The notes under the pieces were generated by a model, which saw only the letters and a program-made list of their open reading frames with translations, searched no databases and was not told the origin of the DNA. From assembly GCA_016792845.1 (NCBI GenBank), contig JAEUKH010000021.1, forward strand, positions 83,435 through 147,434: a stretch of 64,000 nt of DNA, given 5' to 3'. This DNA comes from Myxococcales bacterium. GTDB taxonomy: Bacteria; Myxococcota_A; Polyangia; Polyangiales; Ga0077539. Position numbers and translations under genes: made by a program. Positions 9,701 to 19,100 of this stretch are shown here, one piece after another. Numbering within the stretch: the stretch's first letter is position 1; the number at the start of each line of letters is the position of its first letter.

Positions 9701-10669
9701 GCGCAGAACAGCACCCACAGCGAAGAACGCCACGAGCGCGATCAGCAGATCCGCCAGGCGTGGAACGACCTGATCCGCCACTACGCGGACTTTATGCGGC
9801 GCTACGCTGAGCAGGGCACCACCGATCAGAAGATCCAAGGCGCCGTGGCCCTCGCCCGCGGGTATTGGAACATTCAAGACTACCGCCAGGCGACGACCTA
9901 CTTCCAGCAAGCGGTGACGCTCTGGGGGACGGCCGCGCAGGGCGAGCAGCCCCAGGGTGAGCGTCAGATCCGCGAGCAGCTCGGTGACCAAGCCGAAGGG
10001 GCCGTCGAGGCCTCGAAAGACGCCGTCGCCGAGGCGCGGTTCTACCTCGCCGAGGTGGCCTACCAGCGCTTCATGGCCGCGCGCTTGCCCGCCTTCAGCG
10101 GCACCAACCGCCGGGCCTTTGACACCTGGACGCAGCAGCGCCTGACCCCGTACATCGTCTCGCGTCGCCGCCTCATGGAGGAGGCCACCGCGAAGTACAC
10201 CGAGGTGATGGCGATGCGCGTGCCCAACTGGGAGATCGCAGGCGCCTCGCGTATCTCTGACATGAACAACCAGTTCGCGATCACCATCCGTAACGCGCCG
10301 ATTCCGCCTGACGTTCAGCGGAACGCAGACCTCCTCGACGCGTACCGACTGTTGCTCGACGAGACCACCCAGCCGTTCATCAACACCGCGGTGACGGGCT
10401 TCACGGCCTGCATCGTGCGTGCGACGCAGGTGCACTGGTTCAACGAGTGGTCGCAGCTCTGCGAGCGCTCGCTGAACACCATCGACCGGCAGCGCTTCCC
10501 GCTCGCCGACGAGATTCGTATCGAGCCGACGCTGGTGTTCTCGCGCCCGTCGAACGCGCGTCCGTTCTACTCGCTTGCGGGCTCGGGCGAAGAAGAAGAA
10601 GGCCAGAGCAGCCCTGACACTTCTGACTCTGCGACCCCGGCTGCTTCAAGCGCCCCGGCGCAACGCTGA
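6758..10669 (+). CDS. gltD: Large periplasmic TPR protein, GltD/AgmU-like
   Basis: A 1303-aa exported protein with a signal peptide (AFVALACLMVGQAADAQ, cleavage after ADA). TPR-like repeats run through most of it, for example LFYLGFALQEANRNDEALTV and YLSFGEFYFEQGDMAAARQF near residues 230-300 and further units to about residue 1150. A charged Arg/Gln-rich stretch is present around 605-635, and the tail is Ser/Ala/Pro/Glu-rich. In Myxococcus xanthus GltD (AgmU) is a long TPR protein of the gliding complex encoded immediately upstream of the lipoprotein GltE, the same order as here. GGAGA precedes the ATG, and gltE begins 10 bases after the stop, so the two are co-transcribed. Confidence 0.75.
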   Translation: MIRVKHPRIAAFVALACLMVGQAADAQPRRGQGGNRSEAAAPAATTEIPTVPTVAADVCIAPEARARALECPAGSQRYGASRGTSPPTSARAVNENQARPQREAQRPSGTLDRSTLLRNRDRQARSRDILIAEARLTGTLVNRMRPDDPNRPNTLMRLAEDYQELSSIDNGQAEDLEDDIFQARQAHNDAQVQTLQRQQTEHRTHSREWRDQLIATFQNLVRTAPNYQNMDRALFYLGFALQEANRNDEALTVYRTLVQRFPNSPFVPNAYLSFGEFYFEQGDMAAARQFYERVLAVQDEGNQVYGYALYKMAWVLYNLQEFEGALNKFYEVIEYGNSHPQATSVTALLRNARMELVTVYGAVYGTAQHPLNTTSAMAAFRRYASDEDNSFQMFERLGELYQDSGQWPNAIASYHAMMEARANSDRFCFWQAQVARGVIASRPKPDQMVEVNRLIDVFNTFKRSQRPETVRMECRNQAARVTYDVASHWHLEAIGRSAEGQAQTRGTRNADTMRMVAELYQKIVEEFPDFDQVEFPEYDRRDWPTLYRIQYYRADILRDQGNFEACGPAYDRVVEMNPEGEYTEDAAYKAVLCYNDWFGSRNTQATQRNQGARREAARQGNSRNQSPEQARAAERARLVPRDFNAMENGMVRAFTRYVCFVQPSQGQRDPDGNDVRTILLTIRYRRAYAYYTANKFEEAATLFREVAESDQAVPDPENLREISADLLLDSLNVMGDMWNPQRPACYDQMAESLPRLMTAFCGAGARAQREDFCHRVEDLQCQVLRKKAESLAGTRRFAEAARETISIVRNHRECGRLDEMLYNAAIYYDAALLLGRAMLVRERLVQAYLQRNSPWAVRALYRLAGNYHAIQVFGRAADMYEQYADYVATHRAEVEAAARTAEEQARRTGSAVARDNPLDQAADALRQATIFRIGLGQEDRALANAQKFARYFGNDPQRRRVAAGVVYSIGQIYRDRVARLRAQNSTHSEERHERDQQIRQAWNDLIRHYADFMRRYAEQGTTDQKIQGAVALARGYWNIQDYRQATTYFQQAVTLWGTAAQGEQPQGERQIREQLGDQAEGAVEASKDAVAEARFYLAEVAYQRFMAARLPAFSGTNRRAFDTWTQQRLTPYIVSRRRLMEEATAKYTEVMAMRVPNWEIAGASRISDMNNQFAITIRNAPIPPDVQRNADLLDAYRLLLDETTQPFINTAVTGFTACIVRATQVHWFNEWSQLCERSLNTIDRQRFPLADEIRIEPTLVFSRPSNARPFYSLAGSGEEEEGQSSPDTSDSATPAASSAPAQR

Positions 10670-10678
10670 ACTGAGGCC

Positions 10679-12106
10679 ATGACTCCGATGAACAACCGTT
10701 GGATTCTCTCTTCGCTCTTCGCCGCTGCGCTCGCAGCGTGTTCGAGCACGCCTCGCGGCAGCACCACCACGCCGGCCACCACGCCCGCGGGGACGCCCGT
10801 CACCACCAGCACCGGCACGGCGGTGAACGAGCGCGCCAACAACGTCTTCGGTGACGCCGCCACGGCGATGCGCACCCACGACGAAGCCAACGAAGGCCGC
10901 GGCGACTGGACGGCTGACACCTGCACCGCGGTGGCGCGCCAGTTCGAGGCCGCCGCGAACGCACAAGCAAACGGCAACTTCGCGGAAGCGTGGTTCAACC
11001 GCGGGCTCGTGTTCTCGCGGTGCAACCAGGCCGACCAGGCGAGGCAGTCGTTTCAGCGCGCCCTCCAGGCCGCGAACGGCAACTTCTGCCGCGCCAAGGT
11101 GCAGCTCGGTGTGATGGCCTACCAGGCCAATGACATCCCCGCGGCGCGCACGGCCTTCGAAGAGGCCATCGCGGCCGACCGCAGCCACTGCGTCGAGGGG
11201 TACACCAACCTCGCGATGCTCCTGCGCCGTCAGAACCCCACCACCGACGCCGAGTGGCAGAACGTCGTGCGCAACATCCGCGCGGCGCTCGCCCTCGACG
11301 ACCGCTACCTCCCGGCCCGTAACGAGCTGGCGCTGTCGTACCTGCAACAAGCGGGTGATGACCCGAACTCGCAGCGGGTCTTTCTCGCGGGCCTCGTGTG
11401 CACCCAAGCCGTGCAGGTCGGGCAGCAGAGCCGCCAAGAGCTGACGCCCGATGTGCGCGGCTTCTTGGCCGACCTCTTCAACACCTGGGGCCTCGTTGAC
11501 ATCCGCCGCGGCGAAATCATCAAGGCGCTCGAACACTTTCGGCGAGCCTACACGCTCAACCCGACCATGTTCGAAGCGTTGATGAACTACGGCACGATCA
11601 ACCTGTCATTCCGCGGGTACGCCGACGCGCGTACGGCCTTCGAGGCGGCGCTCGCGCTGCGGGCCGACAGCTACGACGCCCACATCGGGCTCGGGGTGGC
11701 GCTCCGCGGCCTCGCGCAGACCAACGAAGCCGAGCACGACGCGCTCATCACCCGGGCGAACGAAGAGTACACCCGGGCGCGCACCCTCGACGAAGCGCGG
11801 CCCGACGCGCACTACAACCTCGGGCTCCTGCACATGAGCTACATGGGCGGGCAGATTCCGGCGCTGCGCCAAGCGCTCGAGCACTTTGCGGCCTTTCGGC
11901 AACGGGCCACGGCCCCGCGCTGGGCGCGCAACGTGACCCAAACGCAGCAGAACGAGCGCAACATCCGTGACACCATCACGGCCCTCGAAGCCGTCGGCCC
12001 TCAGGCCACGGGCGGCGCCGCACCGGCGACCCCTCCGGCGGCGGGCGCGACCCCTCCGGCGGCCCCGGCGACCCCGGCGACCCCGGCAGCCCCGGCTGCA
12101 CAGTGA
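10679..12106 (+). CDS. gltE: TPR-repeat lipoprotein, GltE/AglT-like
   Basis: A 475-aa lipoprotein with signal peptide RWILSSLFAAALAAC (lipobox L-A-A-C at Cys21). A Thr/Pro-rich tether follows, then TPR units: AWFNRGLVFSRCNQADQARQ, VMAYQANDIPAARTAFEEAI, EIIKALEHFRRAYTLNPTMF and YADARTAFEAALALRADSYD. The C-terminal 40 residues are almost pure Ala/Pro/Thr/Gly. Length, lipobox and TPRs match AglT (GltE), the outer-membrane lipoprotein of the Myxococcus gliding machinery, and position between the GltD-like and GltG-like genes agrees. A second ATG at 10688 is also possible. Its stop is 44 bases before the next start. Confidence 0.8.
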   Translation: MTPMNNRWILSSLFAAALAACSSTPRGSTTTPATTPAGTPVTTSTGTAVNERANNVFGDAATAMRTHDEANEGRGDWTADTCTAVARQFEAAANAQANGNFAEAWFNRGLVFSRCNQADQARQSFQRALQAANGNFCRAKVQLGVMAYQANDIPAARTAFEEAIAADRSHCVEGYTNLAMLLRRQNPTTDAEWQNVVRNIRAALALDDRYLPARNELALSYLQQAGDDPNSQRVFLAGLVCTQAVQVGQQSRQELTPDVRGFLADLFNTWGLVDIRRGEIIKALEHFRRAYTLNPTMFEALMNYGTINLSFRGYADARTAFEAALALRADSYDAHIGLGVALRGLAQTNEAEHDALITRANEEYTRARTLDEARPDAHYNLGLLHMSYMGGQIPALRQALEHFAAFRQRATAPRWARNVTQTQQNERNIRDTITALEAVGPQATGGAAPATPPAAGATPPAAPATPATPAAPAAQ

Positions 12107-12150
12107 CCCGAAACCGTGCTATGGCACCGATGTTCGAAGGAGCAGTGACG

Positions 12151-12417
12151 ATGAAGAAGCTCAGCATGGTGATGGTGGCCGCGGCGTTGACGCTCATGAC
12201 CTCGGCGGCGTTTGCCCAGAACAACCGCGGCGCGCAGACCGATGCCAACGGCGCGCGGACGCAAGAGTTCAACTTCACCGACGAGCTCGTGCAGGGGCAG
12301 CTCGTGCGCCCCGACGGCGAGACCTCGCGTGTGCGTCGCCGCAGCGCAGGGATCTCGCTCATTCGGATCCGTGAGCATTTCGTGCCCGAGATGCTCAAGT
12401 CGGTCGAGAACCTCTGA
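12151..12417 (+). CDS. gltF: Small exported protein, GltF-like by position
   Basis: An 88-aa protein with a clear signal peptide (MKKLSMVMVAAALTLMTSA, cleavage after AFA). The mature part of about 66 residues contains FTDELVQGQLVRPDGE and ends SLIRIREHFVPEMLKSVENL. The reading frame is open upstream to 12103, but the ATG at 12151 follows AAGGAG (12137-12142) at ideal spacing and starts a perfect signal peptide. In Myxococcus a small protein, GltF, lies between gltE and gltG; the assignment rests on that position and on size, not on a recognised domain. Confidence 0.7.
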   Translation: MKKLSMVMVAAALTLMTSAAFAQNNRGAQTDANGARTQEFNFTDELVQGQLVRPDGETSRVRRRSAGISLIRIREHFVPEMLKSVENL

Positions 12418-12810
12418 GCCTGAAGGGCGCGGGCCGCGGCGCGCGTCGTCAGGTGTCACCCCGCGGCGCTGGGCCCCCTTCGGCGCCGTCGGGGCGACCT
12501 CAAACGCCCACTCCACACCCCTGAATCCCCAAAAAGTCGCTCGGCCATGACGCGGGGCGTTGCAGCAGCGCGGGTGCGTTGTGCCGGGTGTGTTGCCGCT
12601 CAGGGAGCTCCCAAAGAAAAAGTGTTTCTCGGGGGGCGACGCGGCGTTGACCAGTGAAAACACCTTCCGTTAGATTCGCCGCCGCCGACGGAACCTTCAC
12701 CGTCCAGTTGTTGTCAGTGTCTCCGGTGCGCCGGGCTCCTTGTTGAGAGCCTGACGGTGACCGGAAAGGAGCGCAGGCGTGCACAGATTGCCGCCTGCAA
12801 CGGGGCTTCA
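12418..12810. other. 393-base gap upstream of gltG
   Basis: Non-coding stretch between the GltF-like and GltG-like genes. It contains a good sigma70-type promoter (12647-12676) and an A-rich segment (AAAGAAAAAGTG near 12613), rare in this GC-rich window. No terminator hairpin with a T tract was seen after the upstream gene, so gltG and the following genes may be read both from upstream and from their own promoter. Confidence 0.6.
12647..12676 (+). promoter_or_regulatory. Probable sigma70-type promoter for gltG
   Basis: TTGACC (12647-12652, five of six matches to the -35 consensus) is separated by 18 bases from TAGATT (12671-12676, four of six matches to the -10 consensus). The spacer is A-rich. 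Transcription from here would leave an untranslated leader of about 130 bases before the ATG at 12811. Prediction by eye only. Confidence 0.5.
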
Positions 12811-14913
12811 ATGGCAAAGTTGGTCGTACCCATCACGTTTCAGATCCGCCAGGGTGGACAGGTTGTGCGCACCGAGTCGGTGGCGCAAGAGGTCATCAAG
12901 GTCGGGCGTGATCAGAAGTCGCATCTGCGCATCGAAGACGAAGGCGTTGCGCGTATGCACGCCGTGATCGAGGCCAAGCCCGACGATGTTCAGATCATTG
13001 ACCTTGGCTCGGGCACGAAGATCAATGGGCAGGTGGTGGCCAAGGCCGCCCTGCGCACGGGTGACGTGATCCAGATCGGCGCGACGGAGATCGCGGTCGA
13101 GATCGGTGTGCCGCGTGAGGCTGGTGTAACGGCACCCGCGGTCGCGCCGGTGGCGAGCGCGGGTTTCTCGTCGGCTTCGCCCGCGACGGGCGGATACCGC
13201 CAGGGCGCGCCGGTTGAGGCCGCCGCCGACGGTGAAGAGATCTATCAGTTGCGAAAGCGCGGCGAGATCAACCCCCACGAGGTCGAAGAGGTCGGGAGCC
13301 ACGCCATCGAAGTCCAGGTCTTGTGGAAGACCAGCGTGCTTCATGTCGCGCACCTGAAAGACGGCAAGAGCTTTGTGCTCTCGGCCAAAGACGCCAAGCT
13401 CGCGCCCACCGCACAGGTGACCGGCGGGCTCTGGGGTGTGGGCGGCGCCCTCATGATGGCTGGGGCCGCGATGAGCGACCCGCAGCACCTTGAGCGGAGC
13501 ACGGGGCTCCTCGTGGGCGGCATCGGCGCGGCCACAGCCCTGGTGGGCTCTGGGGTGGGCATTCAGCTCGCGCGGAAGAACGAAGACGCCCTCAGCGATG
13601 TGTCGCGCTTCGTGGTCGGCGAAGAGGTGCTCGGCGGCGCGGGCGACCTCCCGGCGGTGTTGAACTCGGGCGGGTCACGGTTTGTGTTCCTCCCTGGGGC
13701 GACGGGCGAGGTTGAGCTTCAGGGCGTCAAGCGCACCCTCGAAGATCTCAAGGCCCAGGGCCATGCGCGGGCGTCGAGCGCGGTGCCGGGCGGCTTCGAG
13801 GTGAACATCCAGCCTGAGGGCCGGTATCGCCAAGAGCTCGGTGGCATTTCGATCGTCGCCAAGGTGGTCGCGCCGGGCCGCGTGGTGGCCGGGCACATCA
13901 CCCGCGATACGCCGCTCGTGGGCGCGGTGGTGGGGTCGTTCATCGCGGTGGGCGCCGCGGTGCTCGCGCTCAACTTCGCCGTGAGCGATGACTCGGGCTT
14001 CCTCTCGTCGGCCAACGACGAAGACCGGCTCAATGAGCTCCGTGCGTTCATCCAGCGCCAGCAAGAGCGGCAGCCCGAGCAGCAGCCCGAGCAGCCGCAA
14101 GACAACCAGCAGCAGGGCGGCACGGGCACACGTCACGCGGGTGACGAGGGCAAGATGGGGCGTCGCGACGCCCCGACCCGCAGCGCCCGCTACGCGATCA
14201 AGAACAACGGCGAGCCGCCGCACCTCTCGCGCGAGACCGCACGCTCGCAGGTGCAGAACCGCGGCGTCTTCGCGGCGCTCGGTGCCGCCGGCGGCATGGC
14301 CGCGGGCTCGTCGGGCATCGTGTCTCCGTTCGGCGCGATGACCGAGTCGGGCGTCGATGACCGTAACGCCAACGGCAACATGACCGGCGACGCCGTGGGC
14401 GACGCCTTCGGGTACGGCGGCCTCGGCGCAGCCGGTACGGGCTGGGGCGGCGGCGGCACGGGTGAAGGCACCATCGGCATGGGCGGCATCGGCACCATGG
14501 GCCACGGCTCGGGCACGGGCTCGGGGCAGGGCTTTGGTTCGGGCGCTGGGCGCGGGCTGCGCAATCGTGGCAACACGGGCCCGACGGTGCGCGCGGCGCC
14601 TCCGACGGTGACGGGGCTCCTCTCGCCTGAGGCGATCCGGCGCGTGGTGCTGCGTAACCTCGGGCAGGTCAACCACTGCTACGAGCAGGGCCTCGCGACG
14701 AGCCCGAACATCGCGGGCCGCGTGGTGGTTCGCTTCGTCATCGGCGGCACGGGCTCGGTGATGGGTTCGAACGTCAACGAGAGCTCGATCCCGGTGCCGA
14801 GCGTGGGCGAGTGCATCGCCAACGCCGTGCGTCGCTGGCAGTTTCCGGCCCCCGAAGGCGGCGGCGTCGTGACGGTGAACTACCCGTTCAACCTCCAGCC
14901 CGCCGATCAGTGA
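12811..14913 (+). CDS. gltG: FHA-domain inner-membrane protein, GltG/PglI-like
   Basis: A 700-aa protein. Residues about 5-100 form a forkhead-associated domain (VIKVGRDQKSHLRIEDEGVA, then RMHAVIE, IIDLGSGTKING), which in this family reads phosphothreonine. Hydrophobic stretches at about 203-220, 231-253 and 366-388 (GAVVGSFIAVGAAVLAL) would put the FHA domain in the cytoplasm and the rest in the periplasm. A Gln/Glu/Pro linker and a Gly-rich region lead to an AgmX/PglI-type, TonB-like C-terminal domain (about 600-700: LLSPEAIRRVVLRNLGQVNH, CYEQGL, AVRRWQFPAP). PglI (GltG) of Myxococcus has this architecture and links motor and envelope parts of the gliding complex. The ATG at 12811 directly starts the FHA fold; the longer open frame lacks support. 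Confidence 0.85.
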   Translation: MAKLVVPITFQIRQGGQVVRTESVAQEVIKVGRDQKSHLRIEDEGVARMHAVIEAKPDDVQIIDLGSGTKINGQVVAKAALRTGDVIQIGATEIAVEIGVPREAGVTAPAVAPVASAGFSSASPATGGYRQGAPVEAAADGEEIYQLRKRGEINPHEVEEVGSHAIEVQVLWKTSVLHVAHLKDGKSFVLSAKDAKLAPTAQVTGGLWGVGGALMMAGAAMSDPQHLERSTGLLVGGIGAATALVGSGVGIQLARKNEDALSDVSRFVVGEEVLGGAGDLPAVLNSGGSRFVFLPGATGEVELQGVKRTLEDLKAQGHARASSAVPGGFEVNIQPEGRYRQELGGISIVAKVVAPGRVVAGHITRDTPLVGAVVGSFIAVGAAVLALNFAVSDDSGFLSSANDEDRLNELRAFIQRQQERQPEQQPEQPQDNQQQGGTGTRHAGDEGKMGRRDAPTRSARYAIKNNGEPPHLSRETARSQVQNRGVFAALGAAGGMAAGSSGIVSPFGAMTESGVDDRNANGNMTGDAVGDAFGYGGLGAAGTGWGGGGTGEGTIGMGGIGTMGHGSGTGSGQGFGSGAGRGLRNRGNTGPTVRAAPPTVTGLLSPEAIRRVVLRNLGQVNHCYEQGLATSPNIAGRVVVRFVIGGTGSVMGSNVNESSIPVPSVGECIANAVRRWQFPAPEGGGVVTVNYPFNLQPADQ

Positions 14914-14941
14914 GCGGCCGCGCCTCGGGCGCGCGCTCTCG

Positions 14942-14978
14942 ACGACCCACAGGTGCCCGCGCGGTGCCCGTGGGTCGT
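14942..14978 (+). terminator. Terminator-like hairpin after gltG
   Basis: ACGACCCAC (14942-14950) pairs perfectly with GTGGGTCGT (14970-14978) across a 19-base loop, and TGTGTTT follows. It lies 29 bases after the gltG stop. The T tract is imperfect, so termination may be partial. Confidence 0.5.
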
Positions 14979-15160
14979 TGTGTTTGGGCCGAGGCCTTGC
15001 TGCGAAGACGGCGCCTGGCTGGGCCCGTGTCGCGTGACCCCGCGTGCCCCGCCGAACACGCGGCGAAGTGAGCGGTGCGCGTGTTTTCGTGGTTGAGCGA
15101 AGTGTGCGCGGTCGCCTATCATCGCGGCGCCCTGCGGTGCGGGGCAGCACGAGGGCGTTG

Positions 15161-16036
15161 ATGAAACGGGCGGTTTTCATGAGTCTGGTGGCCCTGGCGA
15201 TGGCCACAAACTCAGGGTGTAGCGAGTACAATCGCGAAGCGGTTGAAGACAACAATCAGGGCATGGGGATGCTCCGCGCAGGTCGCATGGCCGACGCTCG
15301 CGATCGCTTCCAGCGCGCCGCGGATGAAGACCCGAAATTTGATCAGCCGCTCTACAACCTCGCGTTGGTGCACATGCGGCAAGATCAGTGGGCGCCCGCG
15401 GCCGAGGCGCTCACCCGCGCCATCGCGCGCAACCCGCGAAACGCCGAGTATCACTTTCAGCTCGGCAACGCCCAGTTCGCCCAAGAGCACTGGGAGGACG
15501 CGCGGCGCGCCTTCACCCAAGCGACGCAGGTCAACCCGAACTTCTACATGGCCTATGTTCGCCTCGGCGAAGTGGCCGAGAAGCTCGATGAGCCGCAGGC
15601 CGCGCTGACGGCGTACACCGCGGCGATCACCAAGGCCCCGCGCGCCTATCGGGCGTACGTGCGGCTCGGCCGGGCGTACTACCGCGTGCACGATTACGAG
15701 CGCGCCACGACGGTGCTCCGCGAGGGGCTGCGCATCACCCCCGAGGGGGCCATCGAGCGCGGCGCGATGCACAACATTCTTGGCAACGTCTTGCTTGAGC
15801 AGAACCAACGCCCGCAGGCCATCGACGAGTTTCTTGCGGCGAACCGTGAAGACCCTGAGCTGGCCGAGGCGCTCTTCTCTGCGGGGTACACCTGCTCAGA
15901 GATCCCCGAGCGGCGGCAGCAGGCGATCTTGTATCTCCAGCGCTTCGTCGAAGCCCGCGGCGGTAGCGCGCCGCGAGAGTACCTCGACATCGCGCAGAAC
16001 AAGCTCGCTGAGCTTCAGGCGACGGGCGCTCATTGA
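15161..16036 (+). CDS. TPR-repeat lipoprotein of the glt-like cluster
   Basis: A 291-aa lipoprotein: MKRAVFMSLVALAMATNSGC has a lipobox (N-S-G-C). Six to seven TPR units fill the rest, for example GMLRAGRMADARDRFQRAAD, LVHMRQDQWAPAAEALTRAI, AQFAQEHWEDARRAFTQATQ and GRAYYRVHDYERATTVLREG. The frame is open upstream, but the ATG at 15161 begins the signal peptide. It probably acts as an outer-membrane scaffold of the gliding complex. In Myxococcus I remember gltH, a predicted beta-barrel, near this place; this protein is not a barrel, so I give no symbol. It may be a GltE paralogue. Confidence 0.75.
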   Translation: MKRAVFMSLVALAMATNSGCSEYNREAVEDNNQGMGMLRAGRMADARDRFQRAADEDPKFDQPLYNLALVHMRQDQWAPAAEALTRAIARNPRNAEYHFQLGNAQFAQEHWEDARRAFTQATQVNPNFYMAYVRLGEVAEKLDEPQAALTAYTAAITKAPRAYRAYVRLGRAYYRVHDYERATTVLREGLRITPEGAIERGAMHNILGNVLLEQNQRPQAIDEFLAANREDPELAEALFSAGYTCSEIPERRQQAILYLQRFVEARGGSAPREYLDIAQNKLAELQATGAH

Positions 16037-16147
16037 GCGGCTGCGCAGACACGAAGACCAGATTCATCGCCGAGCACGATCCTCGGTAAAAAGACCACTG
16101 ACCGCCTGCGATGGAGCGCTCGAAGGTAGAGCCTCCATGGTGACACG

Positions 16148-19100
16148 ATGAGCAACTCAGAGAATCTGACCGGGATCGAAGACGCAAGCACCGACAACCT
16201 CGTGACGGAGAGTGCTCCGTCGCGGCCCTCGCCAGACCCCGAGAAGCTCCGTGAGCTCGACGAGGCCGCCGCGAAATTCGAGGGCCAGAAGCGCTGGCAA
16301 GATCTCATTCGCACGCTCCAGGCCAAGGGCGACCTCGTGGTCGATGGCGAAGCGCGCGTCGCGATTCTTGAGCGCGTGGCTTCGATCTACATCGAGCGCT
16401 TCTCGAACCAGGCCGAGGCCCTCAAGGCGCACGAGGCGATTCTTGAGGTCGACGGCGGCAACGCGCGGAGCCTCGAGTTCGTCAAGGCGATGTACGAGAA
16501 GCGCCGCGAGTGGGAGAAGCTCCTCACGATCTTGCGTCGCGAGGCCGCGGCCGCCCCGGCGAGCGCGCAGTTCGAGCAGTACCTCTCGATCGCGCGCTTT
16601 GTCGCCGAGAAGGTGAAGAAGCCCGAGCTCTCGATCGAGGCGTGGGAGGAGGTGTTTCGTCGTGACAGCGAGCACCCCGAGGCGCTGACGCAGCTCTCGA
16701 GCCTCTACGAGAAGTCGAAGGAGTTTGAGAAGCTCGGTCCGGTGTTGCGCGCGCAGGCCGCGCAGACCAGCGACACCGCGGCGAAGATCGCGTTGCTCGT
16801 GAAGCTCGGGCTCATCGCGAGCGACAAGCTCAACGACGACGGCCTCGCGGTGGAGGCGTGGCGTGGGGTCTTGGCCCTCGACCCGAACGACCGGCGCGCG
16901 CAAGAGGCGCTGAAGAAGCGCTACCTCGCGATGCACGCGTGGGATGACCTCGAGACCTTCTACGCCGACTCGGGCAAGTGGGACGAGCTCATCAGGATCC
17001 TCGAGCGTGAGGCCGAGGCGACCGCCCTCGACACTCCCGCGAAGGTGTCGCTGCTCAGCAAGATCGCCGAGCTTTGGGAGGTGCGCAAAGAGAAGGTCGA
17101 TCGGGCCGCGCGCAACCTTGAGAAGGTGCTCGAGCTCGACCCGCAGAACCGCAACGCGGCGCTGAGGCTCGCGCCGATGTACGAGGGCGCCCGCGACGCG
17201 AAGAAGCTCGCGTCGGTGCTCGAGGTCAAGCTCCAGGGCGACGCCGCAGGGGCCGAGTCGCTTGAGACCTTGCGCCGCCTCGGCGGGCTCTACGAGACCC
17301 AGCTCAGCGACGCCGCGCGGGCCTTCGCGTGTTACCGCCAGGCCTTCGCCCTCGACCCGCTCGGTGATGGCTCGGCGGCCGACCTTATTCGCTCGGCGAA
17401 CGCCACCGCGAGCTGGCCAGAGGTGGTGGCCTCGCTCGAAGCCGCCCTCGCGCAGATCATCGAAGAGAACACGGCCTCGGATGAGGCCATCGCGATGTTG
17501 CGCCTCCGCCTCGGCGACGTGCTCGCAGGGCACCTCAACGCCGTCGACCCGGCGGCGGCGCAGTACCGTGCGATCCTCGAGCGCGACCCGCGTCAACCCG
17601 ACGCGCTCATGGCGCTCGAAGGCTTGCTGCGGAGCAACGCGCGGTGGCCTGAGCTGCTCGAAGTGCTCGACGCGCGCCTGGCCAACGCCGAGGCGGGCGA
17701 AGAGCGCCGCGCCGTGCTCTTTGAGATCGTTCGGGTGGCCGAAGAAGACCTCAAAGACGGCGTGCGCGCGGTCGAAGCGGCGAACCTGATCTTGACCGAG
17801 TTCGGCGACGACGCGGCGGCCCTCGCGGCCCTCGACCGGCTGTACGCCGCGGGCGAGGCGTGGGAGTCGCTGGCAGAGATTCTTCAGCGTGAGCTCGACC
17901 TCGCCGACCTCAATGGCGAGGCCGAGGCGGCGCTGACGTTCAAGTTTCGGCTGGCCGAGGTGCTCGCGGGCAAGCTCGGGCGCGTCGACGCCGCGTTGGG
18001 GCTCTACCGAGACATCCTCGCGACGGATGTCGAGCACGCCGCGGCGCGCGCGTCGCTCGAAGGGCTCTTGCAAGACGAGACCTGGCGGGGTGAGGCGGCC
18101 TCGATCCTCCTGCCCGTGTACGAGCTCCGCGAAGACTGGGAGAGCGTCGTGCGGGCGCTCGAAATCCTGGCGGCGGCTGAGAAAGACACCGCCGCGCGGG
18201 TTGAGCTGCTTGAGCGCATCGGGTCGGTGCACGCGACGCTGTTGAATCAGCCCGAGCGCGCGCTGAACGCGTACGGTCGGGCCTTCCGTGATGACCCGTC
18301 GAATGGCGCGCTGACCGAGACCTTGCTCGGGGCGGCCGAGGCGGTGGGGGGCTGGCCCGAGGTGTCGGTGCTCTTCCGCGCGGGGGCGCTGAAGCACGAG
18401 GGCACCGAGCTTGGGCGTTCGCTGTGGCTGCGCGTGGCCGAGGTCGAGGGCACCCGTCGCAACAACCTCGAAGCCGCGGTGGCGGCGCTCGAGCACCTCC
18501 TCGCGCAAGACCCGTCTGACCTCGACGCCCTCGCGGCGCTTGAGAATTCTTTCGTCGCGGCGGGCCGTTGGCAAGACGCCCTCTCGGTGATGCGCCGTCG
18601 CTTCGAGCAGCTGACCGACCCCGACGCGCAGCGTGGGGTGCTCGCGCAGATCGCTGAGACCCACGACGCGCGCTTGCAAGACCCCGAGTCGGCCATCGCG
18701 ACCTGGCGCGAGATGCTCGGGCGCGACCCGACCGACCAAGAGGCCCTCGCCTCGCTCGATCGCATCTTCGGTCGTCTGGGCCGTTGGCAAGACCTCGCTG
18801 AGAACCTCAACGTGCGGCTCGGCCTCGCAGAGTCGCCCGAAGAAGAAGATCAGCTTCGGCTCCGCTTGGCGCGCGTCTACGCCGAGCACCTCGGCGACCG
18901 CGGCGCCGCCATTGAGCTCTACCGCGCGGTCTTGTCGCGCGACGTCACCAACGACGAGGCGGTGGCGGCCCTTGAGGCCATGCTCGCCGCGCCTGAGCAC
19001 ACCGCCGCGGTGGTCGACGTGCTCGAACCCGTCTACCGCGAACGGGGCGCCTACGAGGCCCTGGTGCGCGCGTACGAGGTGCTCGTCGGGGTGACCCAAG

